Origin: UBA8941 sp963780545
GTDB lineage: Archaea > Thermoproteota > Bathyarchaeia > TCS64
Length of the DNA: 64,000 nt
Assembly (NCBI GenBank): GCA_963780545.1
Contig: CAWACK010000008.1
Location: 463,298-527,297, forward strand
Direction of reading: 5' to 3'
Shown: in pieces, positions 55,345-63,830 of the stretch
Layout of the letters: every line of letters begins with the position of its first letter
Numbering within the stretch: position 1 is the stretch's first letter
Notes under the pieces: model-generated
Told to the model about the DNA's origin: nothing
The model's database searches: none
The model's input: only the letters and a program-made list of their open reading frames with translations
Program-made: the position numbers and the translations under genes

Positions 55345-55374
55345 CGAGCGCTCGGTACATGCGTCCTTTTAAAG
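55345..55374 (+). promoter_or_regulatory. Promoter and palindrome of the aldolase-Fae gene
   Basis: CTTTTAAAG at 55366-55374 is a good TATA-like element 29 bases before ATG 55404. Just upstream lies the perfect ten-base palindrome CGAGCGCTCG (55345-55354), positioned where an operator or BRE would be. Confidence 0.45.
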
Positions 55375-55403
55375 ATGAGCGAACAAATTATTTCCAGATC
55401 TAA

Positions 55404-56898
55404 ATGACACGTGTCAGTGGGTTTAGGCTCGAAGGAGTACTACCAGCGATTGTAACTCCCTTCAATAAGAATGAGGAATTTGATGAGCAGTCGTTTCGCA
55501 ACCTCATCGATTGGTTGATTGAAAAAGGGATCACAGGCATCGTTCCATGTGGGACAACTGGCGAATTCTCACAGATGAACCATGCAGAGCGACAGAAAGT
55601 CATCGAAGTTTGTGTCGACCAGGTGAATGGGAGGATACCGGTAATAGCAGGCACCGGCGATACATCAACGAAACTCGTAATAGAAGCCACGAAACACGCC
55701 CTCGACGTGGGTTCAGATGCCGCTATAATCGTGAACCCATACTACATGAAGCCAAAGGGCGGAAAAGGAATCTACGATCACTACCTCGCAGTCGCGGAAA
55801 GTGTAGACATCCCAATAGTCCTATACAATATACCGCCGGCGACCAACCAGTATATACCATGGCAGGTGATTGAGGACCTCGCCGAAGTCCCAAATATTGT
55901 GGCTTTGAAGGACTCAAGCGGGGACCTAAAGTATTTGATGACGGTGTCTGGAGAAGGTAAGCGATAAGATAGATGTAGTATGCGGGTGGGATGAAGTTGT
56001 TTTACCGGCGCTAGCAGCCGGAGCCAATGGCATGGTGCTCGCCAGCGCCAACGTAATCGCCCCCATCTGGCTCGACATCTATAAGAAAATGAAGGAGGGT
56101 AGGCTCGATGAGGCGAGGGTTGCGATGAGAAAGATACAGAAACTCACACGACACATCGTCGCAACCGGCGCTCAGGGACCGAAGGTCTGCCTCAACTTCA
56201 TGGGCCTCAAGGTTGGCAACACGAGGAGACCGATAGTTATGGGAGACACGGTGAGCTATGAACTCAAGGAGGAGTTACGAATAGAGTTGGAAAACCTCGG
56301 GCTCGTCGATAAGAAGCCCATCACCTTCAGAGTGGTGCCTGATGAGCCGCTTGTGCAGAGGTTTTACAACGTTGGATTAACGCCGGATGTGATCGATCAA
56401 TTTGTACTCAGGACAGGCGAAGCGCTAGTTGATCCAGATTCGAATGAGGTAGCCCACATCGACCTGATAATGGGTAGAATCGATGGTCCAGTCGGAAAGG
56501 CGTACGCTGACGCTCTCACTAGACCATCACCTGAGCGTGAGGCGACCCAAGCTATTCTCGAGCCTAATATCGCGGTGAAGCCCCCAACGCTCGTCGTTCC
56601 AACCGTGCCAGTCAAAGGCATGAGGGAGGCTAGCATGGTGTATGGACCAGGACAAGCCGCCGTTGCGAAGGCAGTGGCAAAATCCGTGGAGGATGGGATA
56701 CTACCGCCAACCGACAAACTCGTGCTCATAGCTAAGGTGTTCGTTCACCCCTCCTCAACTGACCGCCAGAGGGTCTTCATAAATAACTATAAGGCTATGC
56801 GCCACGCGATTAGAAAGGCCATGGAGGGTCGACCAACAGTCGAAGAGGAGATAGAAAACGCGGACAATTCACGCCACCCATTTAGGGAAAATATGTGA
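55404..56898 (+). CDS. DapA-family pyruvate aldolase fused to formaldehyde-activating enzyme (frameshifted)
   Basis: About 497 residues after correcting a one-base slip near 55,951 (VSGE then KVSDKIDVVCGWDEV). Domain 1 (1-310) is a Schiff-base aldolase: GTTGE near 50, Tyr141 in YNIPPATN, Lys169 in VALKDSS. The DHDPS substrate-binding arginine (E. coli Arg138) is Ala146, so it is not a normal DapA. Domain 2 (about 325-497) is Fae: SNEVAHIDLIMG with the catalytic His, YGPGQAAVAKAVAKSVEDGI, NNYKAMRHAIRKAMEG, HPF at the end. Fae condenses formaldehyde with H4MPT. The fusion lies inside one uninterrupted frame (56032-56898), so it does not depend on the frameshift. Confidence 0.92.
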
Positions 56899-56907
56899 AA
56901 TTAACCA

Positions 56908-56913
56908 TTTTTT
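56908..56913 (+). terminator. T-run after the aldolase-Fae gene
   Basis: Six T residues eleven bases after the stop codon. Confidence 0.4.
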
Positions 56914-57015
56914 AGCTCCGAAACCGTAAAATGAGTAGCGTCGATCAGAAATTTTCTTGGTTGAATCAGCATACGCGGGAAGACTAATATGGTGGCTAAA
57001 GCGGTTTTTCTCTGG

Positions 57016-57097
57016 GCAGAGGTGCCAGAGCGGTTATTGGGCTAGTCTCGAAAACTAGTGGCCTTGAGCCTCAAGGGTTCGAATCCCTTCCTCTGCG
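57016..57097 (+). tRNA. trnS: tRNA-Ser(CGA)
   Basis: GCAGAGG pairs with CCTCTGC in the acceptor stem. The anticodon arm CTAGT-CTCGAAA-ACTAG shows anticodon CGA, reading UCG. A long variable arm (class II, serine) follows, and the T arm contains GGGTTCGAATCCC. The discriminator is G at 57097. CCA is not encoded. No intron is seen. Confidence 0.95.
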
Positions 57098-57233
57098 CTT
57101 TTCAACCGGCTTATAATAAGCTGTTTTTGGGTTTGTTTTGGCTAAAGAGTCTAGTATATTGCCTACTATTTTTGACCCCTCCTGCGGCGTTGTGGGTAGG
57201 GCTTTTATTCACTCGTTTGGTGGTTGAGGTTGA

Positions 57234-58445
57234 TTGGGTTTGAGGTACGGGGATTCGCGGGGGGTTTTGCTTGGGGTGCTTGGTGATGGTGTTCCGAGGA
57301 GTTGTAGGGAGCTTGTGCGTTTGAGTGGTTTGGGTTTTCGTCAGGTGGATAACGCGGTGTATCGGTGTTGGCGTGGCGGGTTGGTGTTGAGGACGGCGGC
57401 TCCGGTTTACGAGTTTGAGGAGGTTAATCTGGGTAGGAGGGGTCGGGCTGCTCATACCCGGGCGTATCACCTGTATGTGTTGTCGGGGTTGCTGGATGCG
57501 GCTGTTTTTGATGGGAGGCATTTTGTGTCTTACTCTCGGGAGTATCTTGATCCTCGGGGTAAGGGTGGGGTCACGAGTAAGGCGAGTAGGATTCTGGATT
57601 TTCTCCGGGGTAACTCTGGTGAGGCGTTTTACTCCACCGTGATTGCCGCGAAGCTTGCCGGGTATAATGTCTGTGTCCGGGATGTGATGTCTAGTGCGAG
57701 GAGGTGGGAGGCGAAGGGGTTCGTGTATATTCGTGGCTATAAGACGGATGAGAGGCAGACGCCCTTCAGGGAAGGTTATATTCTGACTGTGGTTGACAGG
57801 GATAAGCCCTGGGAGATCGCGGTCGATGAGGCGATTGCGCGGACTGATCGGGTTCTCGAGGGGGCTTACTCCTCCAGTCCAACGATTGCGCGTGTTAACA
57901 GGATCAGGGACATCGTTCTAGAGCACACTCGGCTTAGGAGTCTGGTTGGTTACATGTATATTGAGGACCAGCTTCGCTGCAGCCACGATCAGGCTGAGTT
58001 CTCATTAAAGAGAGCTCTGCAGCTGTATCCCTCAATTAGGGAGCTGAAGCTATTCGGCGTCTACCGATACTTCTACCACGAGTCGATGAATGAGGAGGAG
58101 TTAGCCGCTGCGGTTGAGGCTAAGAGGAATACTCTGAGGCTGGAGAAGGGTCGTGATAATCGGATAGGCCACAACTGGGAGGCCGCCGCTGATTGGTTCA
58201 TAGACAAGTTCACAGCGGGGGCCAAGTTTGCTGGACGCAGAAACACAGGGTTGGGGGCATGAATAAGCGCAGAATAACGATTCATCTCCTGAAGGGTGTT
58301 GGCGGTAGGAGGCAGGCCGCGGAGCTCGACAGGGTGTGGGAGGTTAACCCGAGCATTTTCGCTGAGCCCATCACATAGTGTTGAGCTGCAAGTGGGGATT
58401 CCGTCACCAAGCATCACGTTGATGACTTTCTTGAGGTTCTGCGTT
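57234..58445 (+). CDS. wHTH protein with PD-(D/E)XK-like nuclease end (broken, cut at junction)
   Basis: The main frame (to 58262) starts with a winged-helix-like segment (SCRELVRLSGLGFRQVDNAVYRC) and a second one near 110-165. After a slip near 58,215 the frame reads KHRVGG, then KRRITIHLLKGVGGRRQAAEL and DRVWEV. After a second slip near 58,378 it reads VLSCKWG, and after a third near 58,412 HHVDDFLEVLR. The E-x-D...SCKW pattern resembles a restriction-like nuclease core. The gene lies directly after tRNA-Ser, and its first 450 bases are unusually T/G-rich. It ends at the chimeric junction. The family name is unknown to me. Confidence 0.55.
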
Positions 58446-58460
58446 CAGAACAAAGACTTC
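58440..58460. other. Junction archaeal/bacterial sequence
   Basis: Left of here the plus strand codes for the archaeal nuclease-like protein; right of here the minus strand codes for a bacterial SDR. A perfect six-base inverted repeat GTTCTG-CGTT-CAGAAC sits at the joint (58436-58451). Confidence 0.65.
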
Positions 58461-58616
58461 AGGATTAATGCCGAAGCGCCGCCAAAGCCGCAATTCCGCG
58501 TCGCGCGGATCGCGGCCGCGCACCAGCAGATTCAAGCTCACGTAGTGCTGCTCGAGCAGATTCGCAGCCACATGCGCGCCGATATACCCGGTCCCACCGG
58601 TCAGGAATATTGCCAC
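58446..58616 (-). CDS. Extended SDR/thioester-reductase-like protein, bacterial fragment
   Basis: From GTG 58616: MAIFLTGGTGYIGAHVAANL is a textbook NAD-binding start of the extended SDR family, followed by LNLLVRGRDP. After about 57 residues the frame enters archaeal DNA on the other strand, so the gene is cut by the junction. It overlaps the preceding gene by 16 bases. Composition and the GC-rich codons indicate a bacterium, not the archaeal host. Confidence 0.75.
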
Positions 58617-59092
58617 GTTGCTCCGTTTGTTCCCGTCTTCACGGCATCGCCGTTTTCTGTGGTTGAAGTTGTTGTCGCCGGCGATGGCGGCATCCGCAGC
58701 ACACGCGGCGTGCGCGCTTCGAGCGGTCGCCCTTCAATCAGCGGATATGTCCACCGCCGCAATGCCGGAATATGGATGTCGATCCAATACTCCCACCAAT
58801 CCAGCCCCGCCGTGTCGTATCCGAAGATTTCTTTCTCTTCAGGCGGGAGAGCCTGCGACAACTTCTCCACATTATCCGCGACAAAGTCATGCTCGTTCTG
58901 CAGAATAAACGGCTCGAACAAACCGATTAACTTCTCCACACGTTCGAGGTTGCGCTCCTGCCTCGCCAGAGGTTTCTTCATCGCCGATGGCAGCGGTGAC
59001 ATCACCCGTTGAATGGTCTTGATAATCATCTTCTGCGCTGGCGCCGACATGCGGTTGTAACGTTGTTTCGAAACCGGAATCGCATCCATGCG
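58601..59092 (-). CDS. Fatty-acyl reductase/male-sterility-type C-terminus, bacterial fragment
   Basis: About 162 residues. IPVSKQRYNRMSAPAQK, ERVEKLIGLFEPFILQNEHD and YDTAGLDWWEYWIDIHIPAL match the C-terminal region of acyl reductase (NAD-binding-4/FAR_C) proteins. The N-terminal part should lie to the right but is replaced there by eukaryotic XPB sequence. It ends in ATGG-overlap with the SDR gene, as in a bacterial operon. Confidence 0.6.
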   Translation of the reverse strand, partial: RMDAIPVSKQRYNRMSAPAQKMIIKTIQRVMSPLPSAMKKPLARQERNLERVEKLIGLFEPFILQNEHDFVADNVEKLSQALPPEEKEIFGYDTAGLDWWEYWIDIHIPALRRWTYPLIEGRPLEARTPRVLRMPPSPATTTSTTENGDAVKTGTNGATWQYS

Positions 59093-59100
59093 TCCTCAGC
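59085..59100. other. Junction bacterial/eukaryotic sequence
   Basis: XPB coding sequence reaches about 59093 on the minus strand, then the same strand continues as a bacterial acyl-reductase in another frame. No natural gene boundary lies here. Confidence 0.7.
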
Positions 59101-61140
59101 GGAGCTCATCTGCAAATTGGCCGGCAAGACCAGGTCGCTGACGATTTCGAAGCTGAAGCCCTGGTCGATGAGGAACTTCTGCCGCTTGGAGGAGTAGAGC
59201 GTCTCGTCGGTCTCGAGAGAGACCAGCGTGTAGAAGAAGGCGTTGTACTCGCTCAGCTCGTTCTCCTTCGGCCGCATGATACGGCCCAGCCGCTGCGCCT
59301 CCTGCCGTCGGGATCCGAAGTGCGAGGAGATCTGGATAACGACGTTGGCCGTGGGCAAGTCGATGGCGGTGTCCCCGATGCTGGAAATCATGATAGTGTT
59401 GATCTTGCGCGTGCCCTTGAACTTGTCGAGGATGAAATCGCGCTCCTCTTGGGTCACGCGGCCGTGGGCCACCGGGACGCGCAACCGCTCGCCGTAGATC
59501 TGTAGGATGTCGGGCTTGTCCGAGAAGACGATGATCTTGTCGCCGCGGTCCTCGTGCTTCTTGATGAGGTGCTGCAGCACCAGGAACTTGTTGGGGTTGC
59601 CGGCGTGTAGGAGGATCTTGTCCTGACCCTGGCGCTTGCGATATTCCGCCGCGAACTCCGGCGTCATCGGGCACCGTATCTCCACGCAGTAGGGTCTCGC
59701 GAGGTACCCCTGGTTCACCAAATCCATCCAGTTCTCCTCGCAGAGCTTGGGCCCGATCATGTAGTTGAGGTTCTCGATCCTGTCGTCTTCGCGGATCAGC
59801 GTTGCGGTGAGCCCGAGCTTGAAGTGGGACTTGATCTTGAGCAGAACCTGCTGGAACTCGTTGGCCGGGACGACCTGCACCTCGTCGAGGATGCAGAGGC
59901 CCCACTCCTTGGCGCGCAGGTTCTCGAGGATCTCCTGCTTGAGGATCGTGCGCTTGTTCTTGGAGTCACGCTTGCCCTTCGTGATCATGTTGTAGGTCGT
60001 GATCAAGATGAAGCCAGAGTCGCTGACCTTGCGGTAGTCCTCCTTTTTGACGTGCTTCGCGGTCAGGCATATGATCTTATCCTCTGGGATATCCGTGAAT
60101 CTGAGGAACTCCTTCTTCCACTGCCGTATGGCGAACGCGGTGTTGCAGAAGATGACAGTGCGCTTCTTGACGCGCGTAGCGGCGATGATCCCGACCAGCG
60201 TCTTGCCTGCGCCGCAGGGCAGCACGATCACGCCGGAGCGCGCCTTTCCCCGAGATGAAGACCTTGTTCAGCGCCTTCTCCTGGTAGTTGCGGATCTTGG
60301 TGGCCGGGGACAGCTCAAAGTCGAGCCGCGGGTTCTCCTCGTTGGTCTGGAAGTCGTACTCCTCGATCACCGGGATGTTGCGCTCGATGAAGCACTTCGT
60401 GACCTCGGTGTGCTCGCCGCGGATCGCGAAGACCTGGAAGCTGCGGCCGCTAGAGGCGGGTTTGGGGAGGGCAGGATTATTACTCGCCGCCACCTCCTCA
60501 TTGCCCAGCTTCTCCAGCTCCTCTATCAGTTTCTCCTCGCTGCACTCCTTGAGCATCTTCTCGATGTCCTGCCCCGCGGCCTGCCTGCCCGCTCCCTCCT
60601 CCTCGAGCATCAGCTCCTCGGGGTTCGGCACGGGGACCAGCTTCTCGCGGATGTTGAGCCCGGTCTCCTCGAAGATTGCTGCGGTCGAAGATCTGCAGGA
60701 AGTACTGGTTGCCGCGCAGGAAGAGCTTGACGGAGCCGTAGTTCTTGGTGTTGCGGTCGATGAAGTCGATGACCTTGGCAGGGATCGCCTCGTTCTTGCA
60801 GAGGATGTGCAGCAGCCCCTTGATCTTCTCGGGCGTGAGCTGCACCACCATAGCCGCGTAGAGCGAGTACTGCGTCAGCTCGTACTCGTGGATGAACGCC
60901 GGACGGCTGATCGGCTCCGCGATCGCGATCAGGAACTCGTACGCCGCGCGGTACTTCGAGGAGAACGTCTCGAGGAAAATGCGGTTGTCTGGAGTGATCC
61001 AGAATCGGACGGGACTCGTGGTCCTTCTTAAGCGGAATACCCGAAAAGTCACGATAATCGGACTCCTCGAAGGGCTTCTTCTTGAGCGACATCGAGATCT
61101 GCAAGCTGTAGTCCTCAACCCGTCGTTTTCCCGATAGCAT
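59093..61140 (-). CDS. ERCC3: XPB/ERCC3 (TFIIH DNA translocase), eukaryotic, C-terminally truncated
   Basis: Similar to human XPB from SGKRRVEDYSLQ through SKRQKFLIDQGFSFEI. The helicase part has VLPCGAGKTLVG (Walker A), ILDEVQVVP (box II, Gln where XPB usually has His), LGLTATLIREDD, DLPTANVVIQIS and RRQEAQRLGRIMRP. The N-terminal damage-recognition domain is present (FLIAIAEPISRPAFIHEYEL). Three one-base slips, near 61,000, 60,680 and 60,250 (a G4 run), break the frame. It has no introns in this stretch. The C-terminal ~100 residues are missing at the junction. It has no archaeal relatives nearby; standard stop usage. Confidence 0.9.
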
Positions 61141-61425
61141 TTTTTCAGGGCAAAAAATGCTGTTTTATAAGGGAGTGAGAAAGAGCCCGAATAATATATG
61201 TTTTCTGATATTTGAAATTTGGCTTGATCGAAAATTTGGTAATTTTTGGAAATCCGCAGATTCCGACTTGTCGAAAAGACTTGGACGGACAACAGAAATA
61301 GAAAAATGTGAATTCTGCTATGTTTTACAATATTTTTTCAGGTTTTAACGAAGTTCTGCTCATGCAGGGTTTCAAAAAAATAGTATAAGTGAACCTCTAT
61401 TATATAAAATTCCAGAGGAAAGAGG
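61141..61425. other. AT-rich divergent spacer (eukaryotic)
   Basis: Strongly AT-rich compared with the XPB gene. It probably contains the XPB promoter. TATTATATAAAATTCCAG near 61400 is either a TATA element or an intron end. Confidence 0.45.
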
Positions 61426-61551
61426 ATGCTGCAAAGCGTGCTGGACCCAGGGAAAACGGGGAAGGTGAGGTCAGCAGACTGCTATAACTTTGTGCTCTTT
61501 ATCCTGAAAAACCCGATGAAGATTGAGGAGCCGTTCTTCGAGACCGAGTGA
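61426..61551 (+). CDS. Possible small exon/ORF (eukaryotic)
   Basis: ATG 61426 opens 41 codons, starting MLQSVLDPGKTGKVRSADCY and ending EEPFFETE before TGA. Its GC content is far above the flanks, so it looks coding. TTCCAG just upstream could be a splice acceptor, making this the last exon of a longer gene. No family is recognised. Confidence 0.4.
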   Translation: MLQSVLDPGKTGKVRSADCYNFVLFILKNPMKIEEPFFETE

Positions 61552-61951
61552 GGAGGCAAAAAAGCAGAATGCTAAAAATAGAATTAAAATTTGAAGGATT
61601 TCATTGATTTAAAAAGAAAATGCTTTGGAGATAAGCTGCAGTTAAAAACATTTTTTTGAGTGGGATTTTATCCAATGTGAAATAATTTTTTGAGTTTACT
61701 AATGGTAATTAAAAAAAAATTAAAATTTTCAAAAAATACGTAAAAAAATCATCGATATCATTTTTATAAAAAACTTTATTTATTTCTTAAAATATTTTTG
61801 GAGAAAAAAAATATTTTGTTTCATTTTTTAGTCTTTATTTTCCCTACACTTCTCAGAAAGCTCAATGCAGATGTTTTTAGCAGCTTAACTTATTTATTTT
61901 AAAAAAGCAACTTAAACAGAATAAACTAAATTATTAATTTTAAAATATCGA
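61552..61951. other. Very AT-rich eukaryotic spacer
   Basis: About 400 bases of A/T runs. No frame, RNA gene or repeat could be supported. It separates the small ORF from the MORN gene. Confidence 0.5.
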
Positions 61952-63830
61952 ATGGATGATTCTTCAGCTTCTCCGAATCAGAAGAGAAGGGGCGGAAGGA
62001 AGCACCGGTTGCTACGGAGAATAAGGAGAAGGAAGCCACAAAAGAAGAGCAGGATCAGATTGAGGAGAGCAGCGTCTGAGCTTTTTCTTCGTCTTCTTTT
62101 TCGCTAAGGTCTGTTTATTTAGAACAAGAAGCAGTATTTCAGCAAGGATGACGAGGCCACAGAGTTTGCTTCCAAAAAGGTACTTTAGCTAAAATCCATC
62201 TCTTGAATTTAAGTACAACTTTCTCGAGACTACACCGACATTTTGCGTGAAAAACGTCTGGTGTACCATTTCAAAAGTGGAGCCATATCTGACGGAGAGT
62301 GGAGAGGCAGCAAACGGGACGGCTATGGTGTGCCGAAATATGGCCCGATGGCGCCAAATACGAAGGCAATCATGTTTGCTCATCCTTCTCTATTTTCTAG
62401 CTTTAGGAGAGTGGAAAGAGAACAGAGCGCACGGAAAAGGCAAGTTTTTTCACGTTGACGGGGATACCTATGAGGGTACAATCTTTCCCCTTCCCAATTT
62501 CACTGAAAGATATTCCCCAGGGCAATGGAAAGACGACAAGACGAATGGCCAGGGAGTCTACGCCAACAAGGATGGAGCCAAGTATGAAGGGAATTGGAAG
62601 GATGACTCCAGGATGGTTATGGTCTCGAAACTTGGTGCGACGGGTCTGACTTAGAGGGATATTACAAGGAGGGCAAGAAACATGGCAAGGGCACTTACAC
62701 TTGGAGCAATGGAAACAAATACACCGGCAATTGGCATGAGAACAATATTTCGGGTCATGGAGTATATACATGGCCTGACGGAGAAGGAAGTATGATGGTG
62801 ATTGGTTGAACAATCAAATGCATGGAAAAGGGATCTACACCTGGAATGATGGCCGAATATATGAGGGGGAGTTCAGTGATGACAAAAAACATGGATTTGG
62901 GATCTACACTTGGGCTGACGGACGAAAATATGAAGGGCTCTGGGCTGACGGGAAGCAGAACGGCAAGGGGAAGTACATTCTGTGTGACGGGTTCGTTAGG
63001 ATTGGGATCTGGGAGAATGGGAAAAGGATAAAGTGGTTGGAAAATGGGGAGGAAGAGGGACACATTGAGGAAAAGAAGGAAGAATCTACTTCGTCAAAAA
63101 ACACCTTATACTCTAAAAAGTCTATCAAGTTGGGGGAAAATGACCAAGAAGACTCAAGCAAGGAGCTTGCTTCCCAGAAAGGTACTCCTATAGTTTAAAT
63201 TCCCCCTCTTATAATGTAAACTTCTTGAGATTGCTTCAACACTATGGGAGAGAAACGCCCGGCCTGCACATTTGAAAGTGGGGCGGTGTATGATGGTGAG
63301 TGGAAAGAAAGCATGCGAGAGGGCTTTGGGATGCAAATTTGGCCAGATGGCACCAAATACGAAGGCAATTCCTTTTCCGTGCTCCCACACTATTTTCCAG
63401 CTTTTAGGCAAGTGGAACGAGGACAATCTGAATGGAAAAGGCAAGTTTTGGCACGCTAACGGGGACATCTTCGAAGGCACACTCTCTCCTTTTTCCCATT
63501 TTACGAAAGAAACTTTCCCTAGGACAATTGAAAGACGGCAAGGCAAATGGCCACGGAGTCTACTTCCATGTGAATGGAGGGAAGTATGAGGGACATTGGA
63601 AGGATGACCTGCAGGATGGCTACGGGGTCGAAACTTGGTGCGACGGGTCTTCGTATGAGGGGTATTACAAGGAGGGTAAGAAGCATGGCGAGGGCAAGTT
63701 TATCTTGCCAGGGATCTGGGAGAACGGAAAAATCGCTAAATGCCTGAAAAGCGGAGAAGAAGGAAACATTGAGGGAAAAAGGGAAGACGTTCCTTCTTTA
63801 ATACCAGCAAGATCACGAAACAGCCGGTGA
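61952..63830 (+). CDS. MORN-repeat protein gene, eight exons (eukaryotic)
   Basis: Reconstructed exons: 61952-62073, 62123-62179, 62229-62365, 62407-62475, 62521-63181, 63230-63364, 63408-63476, 63523-63830. The protein starts acidic (ESEEKGRKEAPVATENKEKE) and then has two homologous halves. Each begins with an EKR segment and contains MORN repeats such as YEGQWKDDKTNGQGVYA and YEGYYKEGKKHGEGKF. Halves align over most of their length (first half longer by about four repeats). MORN proteins scaffold membranes and cytoskeleton in protists. One-base slips near 61,974, 62,178, 62,337, 62,606 and 62,780 have to be allowed. It ends IPARSRNSR. Confidence 0.75.
62074..62122 (+). other. Intron 1 of the MORN gene, GT-AG, 49 nt
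   Basis: Begins GTCTGAG, ends TTATTTAG. Splicing joins ...QIEESS to NKKQYFSKDDE in frame. Confidence 0.65.
62180..62228 (+). other. Intron 2 of the MORN gene, GT-AG, 49 nt
   Basis: Begins GTACTTTAG, ends CTCGAG. Its counterpart in the second half is intron 5, at the same protein position (EFASKK/ELASQK then D). Confidence 0.65.
62366..62406 (+). other. Intron 3 of the MORN gene, GC-AG, 41 nt
   Basis: Splits the Gly codon of YEG after its first base. Begins GCAATCATG, ends CTTTAG. Joining gives YEGEW, a perfect MORN core. Confidence 0.7.
62476..62520 (+). other. Intron 4 of the MORN gene, GT-AG, 45 nt
   Basis: Same phase in the YEG glycine. Begins GTACAATC, ends CCCCAG. Joining gives YEGQW. 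The frame is also open across the intron, hiding it from ORF calling. Confidence 0.7.
63182..63229 (+). other. Intron 5 of the MORN gene, GT-AG, 48 nt
   Basis: Begins GTACTCC, ends CTTGAG. Joins ELASQK to DCFNTMGEKR in frame, linking the two halves into one gene. Confidence 0.7.
63365..63407 (+). other. Intron 6 of the MORN gene, GC-AG, 43 nt
   Basis: Begins GCAATTCC, ends CTTTTAG; splits the YEG glycine and gives YEGKW. It is paralogous to intron 3. Confidence 0.7.
63477..63522 (+). other. Intron 7 of the MORN gene, GC-AG, 46 nt
   Basis: Begins GCACACTC, ends TCCCTAG; splits FEG glycine and gives FEGQL. It is paralogous to intron 4, which has GT at the same place. Confidence 0.7.

Noticed and set aside
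55404..55967. Annotation as ordinary dihydrodipicolinate synthase (dapA)
   Set aside because: The substrate-binding arginine is replaced by alanine and the protein is fused to Fae; another pyruvate-aldolase reaction is more likely.
57111..57521. Long minus-strand frame rich in Thr, Pro and Gln after the tRNA
   Set aside because: It is the antisense image of the T/G-rich plus-strand gene; low-complexity composition and no motifs.
59096..59905. 269-residue minus-strand frame with many Arg/Pro
   Set aside because: A shadow of the GC-rich XPB gene in another frame; the correct frame matches XPB throughout.
63365..63407. A 22-nt GT-AG intron (GTGCTCC...TTCCAG) inside this stretch
   Set aside because: It also keeps the frame, but gives YEGNSFSLLGKW instead of the exact YEGKW produced by the GC-AG borders seen at the paralogous sites.
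61952..63830. Ciliate-type reassigned stop codons or Euplotes-like +1 frameshifting as explanation for the breaks
   Set aside because: Gln is coded by CAG/CAA, stops behave normally and the slips are of mixed direction, partly in homopolymers, without a shared shift motif.
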